In this document: in pieces, positions 17,544-26,085 of the stretch
Position numbering within the stretch: the first letter of the stretch is position 1
How the letters are laid out: each line of letters opens with the position of its first letter
NCBI GenBank assembly: GCA_023418315.1
Contig: JAEZZY010000052.1
Location: 1 to 39,856 of the forward strand
DNA length: 39,856 nt
Direction: 5' to 3'
Source: Bacteroidota bacterium
Lineage (GTDB): Bacteria; Bacteroidota; Bacteroidia; Chitinophagales; Chitinophagaceae
Program-made: the position numbers and the translations under genes
Notes under the pieces: model-generated
Told to the model about the DNA's origin: nothing
The model's input: the letters and a program-made list of their open reading frames with translations, nothing else
Databases searched by the model: none

Positions 17544-18356
17544 TCAATCACATTTTCCGTCCGGGGTGCAGGTCTTTCCATCCATCACTTCAAGCATCGC
17601 GCCTGGGTTTTCTCGCTGCCATTCCGCAAATGATTTTTCCAGCATTTCCAAAAATGATTTGCTTTCCTGTGCGCCGGACACGGCATATTTTCTGTTCATC
17701 ACAAAGAAAGGTACGCCACGCATGCCCAACTGCTGTGCTTCCAGTATATCCGCCCGAACGGCATCCGCATAGCTCCCGTTTTCAAGCACAGCTTTCAAGG
17801 CATTCGCATCCAGTCCTATCTCATTTCCCAACTGAATAAGCGTAGCATAATCGTCTATGTTTTTACCATCTGTAAAATAAGAACGAAACAACAATTCTTC
17901 GGCATCTTCCTGCTTGCCGTGTTGCTTGGCAAAATGGGCAAAGCGGTGTGCGTTAAAAGAATTGGCCACCACCGATTTATCAAAATCATAGGTCAGCCCT
18001 ACCTGCTTGGCCATTTGGGTTACATAGTCATTCATTTTTTTGGCTTCCTGTAAACTGATGCCTTTATGTGCCGCCAGAAATTCATGGATGTTTTTTCCGG
18101 TATCGGTCTGCATATCCGGTGATAGCTGAAAACTTTTCCACACAACCTGCACCTTATCCTTATGCGGAAACTGCGCCATTGCTTGTTCAAATTTTCGCTT
18201 GCCTATATAGCAAAACGGACACATCACATCGCTCCATATTTCTATTTTCATGGTATTTTCCATTGGTTCAGTATTGAGTTTAGCGCTCGTTTTTTCTTTG
18301 CTATAACCGAGAAGGCAGGCACCTGAAAAAACGAGAAGTAAAAAAAAATGTTTCAT
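17544..18356 (-). CDS. FrnE-type DsbA-family oxidoreductase with N-terminal signal segment
   Basis: The 270-residue product is a thioredoxin-fold protein of the DsbA/FrnE subfamily. The catalytic domain starts at MKIEIWSDVMCPFCYIGKRK (about residues 36-55) with active-site CPFC. It continues with WKSFQLSPDM, NSFNAHRFAHFAKQHGKQED and the cis-proline region QLGMRGVPFFVMNRKYAVSG, all standard for FrnE. A 35-residue N-terminal extension, MKHFFLLLVFSGACLLGYSK and a short linker, looks like a signal peptide, possibly lipidated at Cys14 although the lipobox is imperfect. Typical FrnE proteins are cytoplasmic and begin at MKIE. The start at 18356 is only seven bases after the upstream stop, which favours the long form. 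It ends in a CTPDGKC pair. It is the third gene of yceI-dioxygenase-frnE. Confidence 0.85.
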   Translation of the reverse strand: MKHFFLLLVFSGACLLGYSKEKTSAKLNTEPMENTMKIEIWSDVMCPFCYIGKRKFEQAMAQFPHKDKVQVVWKSFQLSPDMQTDTGKNIHEFLAAHKGISLQEAKKMNDYVTQMAKQVGLTYDFDKSVVANSFNAHRFAHFAKQHGKQEDAEELLFRSYFTDGKNIDDYATLIQLGNEIGLDANALKAVLENGSYADAVRADILEAQQLGMRGVPFFVMNRKYAVSGAQESKSFLEMLEKSFAEWQRENPGAMLEVMDGKTCTPDGKCD

Positions 18357-18363
18357 GGGTCTG

Positions 18364-19257
18364 TTATCCTATGATGAAGCTCCTTTCGCTGAATGCGGGC
18401 AAAGAAGGGCCGCCTTCATAAAAATACCGAATCGGGTCTTTGCTATCCGTCAATCCGAGGCTGTATAATACGGGCACATAATGGTCTGGTGTAGGTGCGG
18501 CGAGCGTTCCTAATTTATGGCTGCGTTCATAGTTAATAATTTCTGTAAAGTTCCGTTCGTCAATTTGTTTTTTAATCCAGGCATCATACTCGGCTTCCCA
18601 TCCGTAAGGCGTCATATCATTCATGCTCATTTTTTTTCCGGCCAGTTGCAGGTTATGTATCAGCGACCCGCTGCCGATAATCAACACTCCTTTGTCGCGC
18701 AGCGATTTTAATTGCTTGCCCAATTCATAATGGTAAGAAGGCTTGGCGTAATAATCCAGGCTCAACTGAAAAACAGGAACATCGGCATTGGGAAATAAGT
18801 GCATCAACATAGGCCATGCTCCGTGGTCTAAACCCCATTCCGTAGTTTCGGTAACGGCAGGGATGATTTTCCTTACTTCCTTAGCAATTTCAGGTGCGCC
18901 TTTCGCGTGGTAATATACTTTATAGTAGTTTTCCGGAAAGCCGTAATAATCGTATATCTGTTTTTGTTCGGGAGCTATGTTGACAAAGGTGCCTCTCGTA
19001 CACCAGTGTGCGGAAACCACCAGCGCCGCTTTTACGTCATAGTTCTTTTGTAAATCTTTTCCCAGCTCAGACAAGGTATTCCAAAACGGACGTTCCTCTT
19101 TAGAAAGCGGAATATCCATCGGATTGCCATGAGAAGTAAACAATACCGGCATTCGTTTGCTTTGCACAGGAAGCGTGTCCGTGAAGGCTTTTAGGCTGCT
19201 TAACGTACCCATCGCGGCAAATCCTAAAACAGTATGAAGAAATTGTTTGCGTTCCAT
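18364..19257 (-). CDS. 4,5-DOPA extradiol dioxygenase-like protein (LigB superfamily)
   Basis: The 297-residue product belongs to the class III extradiol dioxygenase (LigB/YgiD) family, which opens catechol rings using a metal ion. Seen are MPVLFTSHGNPMDIPL (first metal-ligand His region), ALVVSAHWCTRGTFVN (second His), TTEWGLDHGAWPMLMHLFP and LIIGSGSLIHNLQL (active-site histidines). The C-terminal HKLGTLAAPTPDHYVPVLYS is typical. The first 25 residues (MERKQFLHTVLGFAAMGTLS) look like an export signal in the style of Bacteroidota Tat-like leaders, but only one arginine is present. The gene follows yceI after a 101-bp spacer with an inverted repeat, and frnE follows seven bases after its stop. 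The substrate is unproven. Confidence 0.85.
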   Translation of the reverse strand: MERKQFLHTVLGFAAMGTLSSLKAFTDTLPVQSKRMPVLFTSHGNPMDIPLSKEERPFWNTLSELGKDLQKNYDVKAALVVSAHWCTRGTFVNIAPEQKQIYDYYGFPENYYKVYYHAKGAPEIAKEVRKIIPAVTETTEWGLDHGAWPMLMHLFPNADVPVFQLSLDYYAKPSYHYELGKQLKSLRDKGVLIIGSGSLIHNLQLAGKKMSMNDMTPYGWEAEYDAWIKKQIDERNFTEIINYERSHKLGTLAAPTPDHYVPVLYSLGLTDSKDPIRYFYEGGPSLPAFSERSFIIG

Positions 19258-19274
19258 AGCTTTTTTTAATGAAA

Positions 19275-19338
19275 ATGGAGCACACGTTACACTTTCCTAT
19301 CCGCTCACTCTACATGAAAAAACGCCGGTGTGCTCCAT
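19275..19338. repeat. 11-bp inverted repeat between yceI and the dioxygenase gene
   Basis: ATGGAGCACAC (19275-19285) and GTGTGCTCCAT (19328-19338) are perfect complements around 42 bases. On the minus-strand transcript the second arm ends 17 bases before the dioxygenase ATG and is followed by TTTCATT. It could be an attenuator or a leader structure. Confidence 0.5.
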
Positions 19339-19358
19339 CTGTTCTTTACTTCAAATCT

Positions 19359-19928
19359 TTATTTTTTGGTAACTTCCAAATTCACGGTGATGCTTACCTC
19401 ATCGCTCACTACTGCATTGGGTGTGGAAGAGGCGAGTGCAAAATCCGAACGTTTAATAGTGGTGGTCGCCTTGAAGCCTGCACGGTTATTTCCATAAGGA
19501 TCTTTAATGATATCGCTGGCTTTCACATCCCATTTTACATCCTTCGTTACGCCGAGCATGGTCAATTTGCCGGTCAGCGTATATTTTTTAGCACTGTTTT
19601 TTTTGAATGAAGAAGAAGTAAACTGAATGGTAGGGTATTTTGCTGCGTCAAAGAAATCGGATGAGATCAAGTGTTCATCCCTTTTACTGTTATCAGTAAA
19701 GATAGAGTTGCTTTGGATGGTAAATTGGGTTTTCAAATCGGAGAAATCTTCTTTTGCAGAAGTAACCGTGCCGGAAAAATCTTTGAAAGAACCATCCACA
19801 TCGGATATAAGCATGTGGGTAACGGTAAATTTCACTCCGGAATGCGCTCTGTCCACATTCCAGGATTCTGCATTTGCAGTGAACGAAAGGATAGCTGCCG
19901 ATGTAAGTAGGAATAATGCCTTTTTCAT
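19359..19928 (-). CDS. yceI: YceI-family periplasmic lipocalin-like protein
   Basis: The 189-residue product is a YceI-family protein, a lipocalin-like barrel that binds isoprenoid-type lipids such as polyprenyl quinones in known members. A Sec signal peptide, MKKALFLLTSAAILSFTANA, is followed by the family opening ESWNVDRAHSGVKFTVTHML. Further blocks are SIFTDNSKRDEHLISSDFFD, AAKYPTIQFTSSSF, LTGKLTMLGVTKDVKWDV and RSDFALASSTPNAVVSDEVS. It is the first gene of a three-gene minus-strand set and is divergent from the HxlR regulator. The shared intergenic region with paired palindromes suggests control by that regulator. Confidence 0.92.
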   Translation of the reverse strand: MKKALFLLTSAAILSFTANAESWNVDRAHSGVKFTVTHMLISDVDGSFKDFSGTVTSAKEDFSDLKTQFTIQSNSIFTDNSKRDEHLISSDFFDAAKYPTIQFTSSSFKKNSAKKYTLTGKLTMLGVTKDVKWDVKASDIIKDPYGNNRAGFKATTTIKRSDFALASSTPNAVVSDEVSITVNLEVTKK

Positions 19929-19984
19929 TTTTTTTGTTTGCTTTTTTTGTTGCTAAAGAAATTTTATCGTTTGTAATTAAGATA

Positions 19985-20053
19985 CAAAAGTACGTATATT
20001 TGCTACACAAAAGTAAGTACTATACCAAAGTATAGTGCTATACCGGAGTATAG
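19985..20053. promoter_or_regulatory. Divergent promoters and twin palindromic operator (yceI / hxlR)
   Basis: Plus strand: TAtaTTTG at 19995-20002, with TTTG at 19970-19973 (21-base spacer), is a full promoter for the HxlR gene. Minus strand: TAcTTTTG occurs twice (plus CAAAAGTA at 19985-19992 and 20008-20015), either of which could serve yceI. Two palindromes follow: ACTATACcaaaGTATAGT (20019-20036) and CTATACcggaGTATAG (20038-20053), set 18 bp apart. They lie in the hxlR leader and immediately upstream of the yceI promoter. One bound protein could therefore block both directions. Confidence 0.65.
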
Positions 20054-20068
20054 TAATATCTACTAACG

Positions 20069-20449
20069 ATGAAAGAACTCTCAGAACTCAGCGAATTAAA
20101 AAAGTGCTCCGGCAGCTTTGTGCTTGCGGTAAATGATACGAAAAATGTGATTGACGGAAAATGGAAGCTGCCGATCATCGCTTCTTTACTCTATGGCAAA
20201 AAACGATTTAGCGAGCTGGAGCGGGAAATCCCGAAGATCAACCCCAGGATGCTGTCGAAAGAGCTAAGAGATCTGGAACACAATGGCATCGTAACCAGAA
20301 CGGTACATGACACCATCCCCGTTACGGTGGAATATGAGCTTACCGCCTCCGGTCAGTCTTTCAAGAAAGTGTTGCATGTAATGGTGGAATGGGGTTTGCA
20401 GCACCGCAAATCCGCTCTCGGTACCGACCGCAAGCGAAAAGCATCCTAA
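20069..20449 (+). CDS. HxlR-family winged-helix transcriptional regulator
   Basis: The 126-residue product is an HxlR (DUF24) winged-helix DNA-binding protein. Conserved blocks are VIDGKWKLPIIASLLYGKKR, FSELEREIPKINPRMLSKEL (recognition region), RDLEHNGIVTRTVHDTIPVT and VEYELTASGQSF (wing). It has a single cysteine at position 13 (LKKCSGS), the place where thiol-sensing members such as YodB and HypR carry their redox-sensing cysteine. It is divergent from yceI-dioxygenase-frnE, with two palindromes in its own leader, so autoregulation and control of the divergent operon are likely (inference). The inducer is unknown; quinones or other electrophiles fit the neighbours. Confidence 0.9.
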   Translation: MKELSELSELKKCSGSFVLAVNDTKNVIDGKWKLPIIASLLYGKKRFSELEREIPKINPRMLSKELRDLEHNGIVTRTVHDTIPVTVEYELTASGQSFKKVLHVMVEWGLQHRKSALGTDRKRKAS

Positions 20450-20642
20450 GCGTTTCGCCTATTTTATAGCCACAAAAAGATTGTTTGCAAGAAGTATGAT
20501 TTCCCTATAAGGAGTGCGCAAAATTTCACCCATGCACCTCTGTCTGTCTTGGGAAGCAGAAAAATCGAAAACGGAATTTTCCAAACTGCCGCCATGCCCT
20601 AAGATGCTTCGGAAATAGCTTTCAAAACCGACAGCCCTTACT

Positions 20643-23600
20643 CTATCCTTTTAGCGGCAGCTCAATAAAAAAGCTCGTACCGGTACCCTCTTCCGTTTCA
20701 AACCCTATGCGTCCGTTCCAAAATTCAATTATCTTTTTCGTCATCGCCAAGCCTAAGCCGGTACCAGAGCCCTTGGTGGTAAAGTAGGGGGAAAATATTT
20801 TTTGTTGTACCGCTGCGTCAATACCGTTTCCGTTATCCGTTACCGTGAGCAGGGCTTTATTTTTTTCTTTTTTCAGGGAAAGTGTGATGAGCGGCTGCCT
20901 GTCATCAGGAATGGCTTCCAGTGCGTTTTTGATGAGGTTGTTCAGCACACGCAGCAGTTGGTTTTTATCGGTATAGATCTTCAGTGGTTCTTCTGTAATG
21001 TCTAACCGGATGTTCGCTGCTTGTCCGTGCTGATAGAGTTCCTGAATGTTTTTTACCAGCTCATTCAGCACTATGATTTCCGGTGCGGCTTCTGGCATTT
21101 TTGCAAAATCAGAAAATGCGGAAGCGATATGTGTCAGGCTGTCAATCTGCTCAATCATGGATGCCGATACGTTTTTGGTAAGCTGCTCTATGTTCGGATG
21201 ATTTTTTTCCATTGCCTGCTGCAGGTACTGAATATTGAGCTTCATAGGGGTGAGCGGATTTTTTATTTCATGTGCTACTTGCTGTGCCATTTCGCGCCAG
21301 GCGCTTTCGCGTTCGCTTTGTGCCAGCCGCCTTGCATTTTCCACTACTTTTTCGACCATTTTATTATACTCACGTAGCAGCAGTCCTATTTCATCATCAT
21401 AGGCCCAGGCTATTTTTTCATTTTCTTTAAGGTCAAAGGTTCTGAATTTTTCGATTAATAGCTGGAACCCTTTCGTTAGCCTGTTGGTAATGCTTACTGC
21501 CAGTATGCTGGAGAGGATAAAGATGAGCACATAGATATTGATCAGCGCTACCAGAATATTGGAGATCTGATAGTTCAATTCGCGCTCCGATGAAAAGAAC
21601 GGCACATTTACATAGCCTACGGCATCTCCGTTGATATTGCGCACCGGCACGTAGGAGGAAAGATAGGGTAGCTTGCCGATATGCTCTTCTTGCAGCAAAA
21701 TAGTTTTGTGTTCCTTCGCCATTATATGATAAGCATCCGGCATCATGATGCGTGCCAGTAGCGCTTTGTTGTAGATGTCTTCCTGCGAGGTGGCGTTGAG
21801 CGAGCCATAGGAGTTATAGATATTGATGTCCAGTTTTTTATCTTCTGCGAAAGCAGCTATAAAGTTCCGGAATTGGGTGGTTTGTGTCGCCTCATCAAAA
21901 CCGGCTTCGGTGAGGGTTTGGCTATCCTTTTTTAAATATTCCTGCACAGCGCGTTCTATGGTTTGCATTACGTTGCGCAGTTTTGTTTCGTTGGTGTTTT
22001 CATAGCGATCTTTGAAAATAACGATGGTTACAATACCCAGTACCAGGAAGGCAAGCATCACGGTGGTGAGCATCGCCAGGTGAATACGGTTGCGTAAGCT
22101 CAGCTCTATCAGCCGTTCCTGTTTATGCTTATGAAGATAACGCAGGTATAGGGAAAGCAGGAAATAAATAAGGACGCTGATCATTAAGGCGCCTACGATA
22201 TAAGAGAACAGCGTAAGAATCTCCAGCCATGATTCTCTTGTTTCAATAATAGCTACACGTTTTCCTTCTTCTACTTTATAGATATTTACATTATAGCCTT
22301 CTCTGCTGATGACGCGCAATGCACCTACTTCCATGCCATCGCCGCGGAGGTACACGGGAAACGGATGGTCATTGTTTTGTGCGATGAGCTCCCGCTGTGC
22401 GTAAATAGCATACGTGAAATTCTTTTTCGTGTTGATCTTTTGCAATCTGCCGGGTTCCAGCAATTCGGGATAGACCGCCGCATGAAGTCCTTGCCTTGCC
22501 TGCAACGCGATGACCACTCTCCCCGCAGCGCTGTCCATTCGGATGTCGGCTATATAATAACGTCCGTCTTTCGCATCTTTGAAATAGTAAAGATCCGGTG
22601 TGAAAAAAGATGCTTCGCCGTGATGGAGCAGCGTGTCTATCGCAGGCAGTTGGAGGGTGTCGGCATTATAAACTGGTTGTCCTTTGCTGTTGAAAAAATA
22701 AAGTGTAGCCTGATAGCGATTGAGATGCCCGCGCAGATAGCGGGTAGCGATATGCTCATCCGCATAAGAACGATTGGCACGCGTAGGATTTTCCAGGTAG
22801 GAACGTACTAAAGGATCTTTCCGCAAACTATCCGATACATCGCTGAAGAGATATTCCATCATCTCATCTCGCTGCCGAACGATCCGCTCCGCAAACGCAC
22901 GCTCTTCCGATTTCTTTTTAACACTGTTGAAATGATACAATAAAGAGGAAGCAAGGACCGCCAGAAGGATGGCAGTGAGGAAAATTTCTACCGAGAAAAT
23001 ACTGATTTTTCTGCCTTCATAGAACAAATCAAAAACCAGCAGAAAAGCAAAAATGGAACCTGCGAAATAATATTGGCAGGCGGCAGTCGGTTTTAAAAAT
23101 ACATAAGCAATCCATAAACCGGCGGCTACGAAAAGGTATTTTAAAATACGCTTGGGAAGGAGGCGGCGAAGATGAACATTGCAGCTATAAATAATCAGCG
23201 TATTGCAGCAAAGAACCAACACTACCGTGAATAAGCCTATAAACGTGAATCCATTGACGGCATTGAGATCGGTTACATCAAAGGAAAGCTGACTATCCAG
23301 CACCAGTTTGCGTATCAGGTTTACAGGCGTTATGGCACAAGCAATAAGCAATAAAATCCCTATAGCTATCAGGAAAACAGTAACAAGCCTGGAACGTGAG
23401 GGTGGAAGCGGTGTTTTTACATTTCCTATAAAAAACAACAACCACCACAACAAACAAAACAGCAGGATGAGCAGCAAAGCCAGTGAGGGAATGAAGGCAC
23501 TGGTAGAGAATAAACTTCTGGAAAACAAGGTAACCTCATCCAGATGAAAAGGTGCGCCGTGGCTATAAGCTATAAATAAAATCACGGCTATGCTACCGGT

Positions 23601-24263
23601 TATAAGGGCGAAAGCCGGAAATCGTTTACCTCTTGCTGCCAGCGACACCGCTATAAGGTGCAGCCATAGTAAACTGCTCAACAAAGCGGCTATGAACCAT
23701 ACATTCAGCCAGGTATCGGGGATGTGATGCGGTAAATCATCCGGTTGGAAATAAAGGTAGAAAAACGGGGTATTATCCGCTTTTAACACCGGATAGCCTC
23801 CGGGCAGATGCGTCTCCGAAGAACTGGTGCTGAAAGGGATATAATCTGCTGCCACAAAATAAGACTGGAGGTAATCGTTTTGAATGGAATACCTATAGCG
23901 CAAAGGAAATAAAACTACCAGATGCTCATCCGCTTTTAAAAAACCGGGATGCAGGCATTGCTTGTAAAACGTACCGTTATAGCGATACATTCCATCTTTA
24001 TGTTCCTCCGAAACACCATCGTTGCATGTGCCTACAACGGTATTGTTGTTCCAGAATTGTAACACATAATCGCCCTTAAATGCGTAAATGTAGAATGGTT
24101 TTTTAGCCAGCGCATCGGCTTCTTCGGCGGAAAGGCTGTCGGTAAATAATTTTCGTACAAGCGTTTCGTTGGCAAGAAAATGTTCCAGCGATTGTTGCCG
24201 CATCTGCATATCCTTGCTCACCACATCGGTCATCGCCTCCGGTGTAGCTAATTGCCGCAGCAT
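20643..24263 (-). CDS. Very large membrane sensor histidine kinase (NtrY-like kinase module)
   Basis: From the ATG at 24263 the product has 1206 residues. Order: an extracytoplasmic part (about 1-180); about eight membrane helices (185-450; e.g. FIPSLALLLILLFCLLWWLL); a 230-residue extracytoplasmic domain; two helices (695-763); a second extracytoplasmic domain; a last helix (IYVLIFILSSILAVSI); and HAMP. The kinase follows, with H-box VAHEIKNPLTPMKLNIQYLQ (His about 998), N-box LNNLIKNALEAI, DNGNGI and GTGLGLAMTKKIIEFW. There is no receiver domain. Directly upstream of 24263 the frame stays open for 27 codons, encoding WLLIALCFWIAAVARFY, a fitting first membrane helix. The only start-like codon there is CTG at 24341, so the true N-terminus is uncertain. 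The ligand and cognate regulator are unknown. Confidence 0.9.
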   Translation of the reverse strand: MLRQLATPEAMTDVVSKDMQMRQQSLEHFLANETLVRKLFTDSLSAEEADALAKKPFYIYAFKGDYVLQFWNNNTVVGTCNDGVSEEHKDGMYRYNGTFYKQCLHPGFLKADEHLVVLFPLRYRYSIQNDYLQSYFVAADYIPFSTSSSETHLPGGYPVLKADNTPFFYLYFQPDDLPHHIPDTWLNVWFIAALLSSLLWLHLIAVSLAARGKRFPAFALITGSIAVILFIAYSHGAPFHLDEVTLFSRSLFSTSAFIPSLALLLILLFCLLWWLLFFIGNVKTPLPPSRSRLVTVFLIAIGILLLIACAITPVNLIRKLVLDSQLSFDVTDLNAVNGFTFIGLFTVVLVLCCNTLIIYSCNVHLRRLLPKRILKYLFVAAGLWIAYVFLKPTAACQYYFAGSIFAFLLVFDLFYEGRKISIFSVEIFLTAILLAVLASSLLYHFNSVKKKSEERAFAERIVRQRDEMMEYLFSDVSDSLRKDPLVRSYLENPTRANRSYADEHIATRYLRGHLNRYQATLYFFNSKGQPVYNADTLQLPAIDTLLHHGEASFFTPDLYYFKDAKDGRYYIADIRMDSAAGRVVIALQARQGLHAAVYPELLEPGRLQKINTKKNFTYAIYAQRELIAQNNDHPFPVYLRGDGMEVGALRVISREGYNVNIYKVEEGKRVAIIETRESWLEILTLFSYIVGALMISVLIYFLLSLYLRYLHKHKQERLIELSLRNRIHLAMLTTVMLAFLVLGIVTIVIFKDRYENTNETKLRNVMQTIERAVQEYLKKDSQTLTEAGFDEATQTTQFRNFIAAFAEDKKLDINIYNSYGSLNATSQEDIYNKALLARIMMPDAYHIMAKEHKTILLQEEHIGKLPYLSSYVPVRNINGDAVGYVNVPFFSSERELNYQISNILVALINIYVLIFILSSILAVSITNRLTKGFQLLIEKFRTFDLKENEKIAWAYDDEIGLLLREYNKMVEKVVENARRLAQSERESAWREMAQQVAHEIKNPLTPMKLNIQYLQQAMEKNHPNIEQLTKNVSASMIEQIDSLTHIASAFSDFAKMPEAAPEIIVLNELVKNIQELYQHGQAANIRLDITEEPLKIYTDKNQLLRVLNNLIKNALEAIPDDRQPLITLSLKKEKNKALLTVTDNGNGIDAAVQQKIFSPYFTTKGSGTGLGLAMTKKIIEFWNGRIGFETEEGTGTSFFIELPLKG

Positions 24264-24345
24264 ATAGAAACGTGCTACAGCCGCTATCCAAAAGCATAGC
24301 GCTATCAGCAGCCAACCCGTATATGGATGTTTTTTGAACAGATTT

Positions 24346-24377
24346 TAAAGGTATTTTTTATTTTGGTTTCACACAAA
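24346..24377 (-). promoter_or_regulatory. Promoter of the large histidine kinase gene
   Basis: On the minus strand, TTTG (24377-24374), a 20-base spacer and TAccTTTA (24353-24346) match the Bacteroidota promoter at all but one base. Transcription would start around 24340, close to the CTG codon discussed for the kinase start. Confidence 0.55.
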
Positions 24378-24403
24378 AGACTCCGCTGCCCATTCCTCAC
24401 TGC

Positions 24404-25192
24404 CTACTCCCTCCTCTTCACCTCATTCCAAAGCGCATCCATTTCTTGCAAGCTCATATCGTGCAGCACCTTTCCTTTTTCAGTTGCCATAATTTCGATT
24501 TGCTGAAAGCGGCGTATGAATTTTTTATTTGTTCGTTCCAGAGCATTTTCAGGGTCTATTTTCAAAAACCGTGCGTAGTTCACTAAGGCAAACAGCACAT
24601 CGCCAAATTCATCTTCCATTTTATTTGCATCGCCGCTTTGTACCGCTTCGTGCAATTCATTCATTTCTTCATCCACCTTGTCTTTCACTTGTTCGGTCTT
24701 CTCCCATTCAAAACCTACTTGCTTGGTTTTTTCTTGCAGGCGCAAAGCTTTTACGATAGCGGGCAGCGCCTTAGGTACACCGCTGAGGATGGATTTTTTT
24801 CCTTCTTTCAGCTTCAGCTTTTCCCAGTTTTGTTTTACGGTGGCTTCATCTTCGGCAATGACATGGCTATAAATATGCGGATGGCGTGCAATAAGTTTGT
24901 TGCATACTCCCTCTATCACATCTTCCAAAGCAAACTGCTGTTGTTCTTCGCCAATCTTGCAATAGAAAATGATATGGAGTAACACATCACCCAGCTCTTC
25001 TTTGATGCCCTGCCAGTTTTCATCGGTTATAGCATCCGTCAGCTCATAGAGTTCTTCCAAAGTTTGCGGGCGCAGAGTTTGGAGGGTTTGTTTTTTATCC
25101 CAGGGGCAGCGCTCGCGAAGTTCATTCATGATGGTGCGCAGGCGGTGTAGGGATTGGGAATAGTTGATTGGTTGATTAGTTGACTGGTTCAA
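24404..25192 (-). CDS. mazG: Nucleoside triphosphate pyrophosphohydrolase MazG
   Basis: MazG hydrolyses (d)NTPs to monophosphates and pyrophosphate, cleaning the nucleotide pool and affecting ppGpp levels. The 262-residue product has two MazG domains. The first has RTIMNELRERCPWDKKQTLQ (residues about 20-39), RPQTLEELYELTDAI and IKEELGDVLLHIIFYCKIGE. The second has EEMNELHEAVQSG, KMEDEFGDVLFALVNYARFL and NKKFIRRFQQIE. The EExxE/ExxD metal-binding pattern is present in both. The first 14 residues (MNQSTNQPINYSQS) are low-complexity and encoded by a GTTGATT-type repeat, so the natural start may differ slightly. It lies between the kinase and ubiX. Confidence 0.93.
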   Translation of the reverse strand: MNQSTNQPINYSQSLHRLRTIMNELRERCPWDKKQTLQTLRPQTLEELYELTDAITDENWQGIKEELGDVLLHIIFYCKIGEEQQQFALEDVIEGVCNKLIARHPHIYSHVIAEDEATVKQNWEKLKLKEGKKSILSGVPKALPAIVKALRLQEKTKQVGFEWEKTEQVKDKVDEEMNELHEAVQSGDANKMEDEFGDVLFALVNYARFLKIDPENALERTNKKFIRRFQQIEIMATEKGKVLHDMSLQEMDALWNEVKRRE

Positions 25193-25317
25193 TGTTTTAT
25201 TTATTTTTTACACTTAGCTTGGGTGCTACTATTAAACGGGGTTGCGACGCTCCGTTCATCGTTCGGTTCTTTATTGAGCAAGTTATGTTACGCTCTTTCT
25301 AATTTGTAGATATTTGC

Positions 25318-25878
25318 TCAACCCTTCTCTCCCCATTTATACCCTTTCACATCCAACCCACATAATTGCAGCGCTCTATCCGTTACCGTTTTCACAGCTT
25401 CTTCCATCGTTTGGGGCTGACTGTAAAAGGACGGTGTAGCAGGGCAGATAATTCCTCCGGCTTCCGTTACCGCAGTCATGTTTTTCAGATGGATCAAATT
25501 ATAAGGTGTTTCCCGGACGATGCAAATCAGTTTTCTTCGTTCTTTGAGCATTACATCTGCCGCGCGGGTTATCAAGTCGTTGCTGATGCCGTTTGCAATT
25601 CTTCCTAATGTGCCCATGCTGCAAGGGCAAATAATTAATCCGCTATAGGAAGAACTGCCGGATGCAAACGGTGCTAAAAAATCATTTTTTTCATAAACCT
25701 TAAAGGGCAAATGCCTATAATCTTCATTTCCCAGCTCATGCTGCCATACGGTTTTGGCATTGTCGCTCCATATAAGCGCTACTTCCTGTAGTTGCTTTTG
25801 CAGGGTTTGTAGTTGCTGTAGCAATAGTTTGGCATATATGGCTCCGCTTGCTCCTGTAACGGCTATGGCTATCTTCAT
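25318..25878 (-). CDS. ubiX: Flavin prenyltransferase UbiX
   Basis: UbiX attaches a dimethylallyl group to FMN to make prenylated FMN, the cofactor of UbiD-type decarboxylases. The 186-residue product starts with MKIAIAVTGASGAIYAKLLL (flavin-binding GASG). It contains GSSSYSGLIICPCSMGTLGR (CPCSM block), NDLITRAADVMLKERRKLI and VRETPYNLIHLKNMTAVTEA, then ICPATPSFYSQPQTMEEAV. Length and motifs match the family fully. No ubiD partner is in view. The 206 bp upstream contain no feature I can name. Confidence 0.95.
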   Translation of the reverse strand: MKIAIAVTGASGAIYAKLLLQQLQTLQKQLQEVALIWSDNAKTVWQHELGNEDYRHLPFKVYEKNDFLAPFASGSSSYSGLIICPCSMGTLGRIANGISNDLITRAADVMLKERRKLICIVRETPYNLIHLKNMTAVTEAGGIICPATPSFYSQPQTMEEAVKTVTDRALQLCGLDVKGYKWGEKG

Positions 25879-26085
25879 ACGGTGATGATTGAATGTTTAC
25901 ACGAAATTAAATAAGCAGGTATTAGTTTTTATTACGTACGCATCAAACGAAAACGTAGAAATTATTTTAGGCTTTATAGAAAAAGCTTCATTGTATTCAT
26001 TTGTTGAACGGTGCCATCGCCACTACAGCTTTATAGCCTTCCTTCAGCTTGAATCATAAAAATTAGTTACTTAGACATTCCGGGA

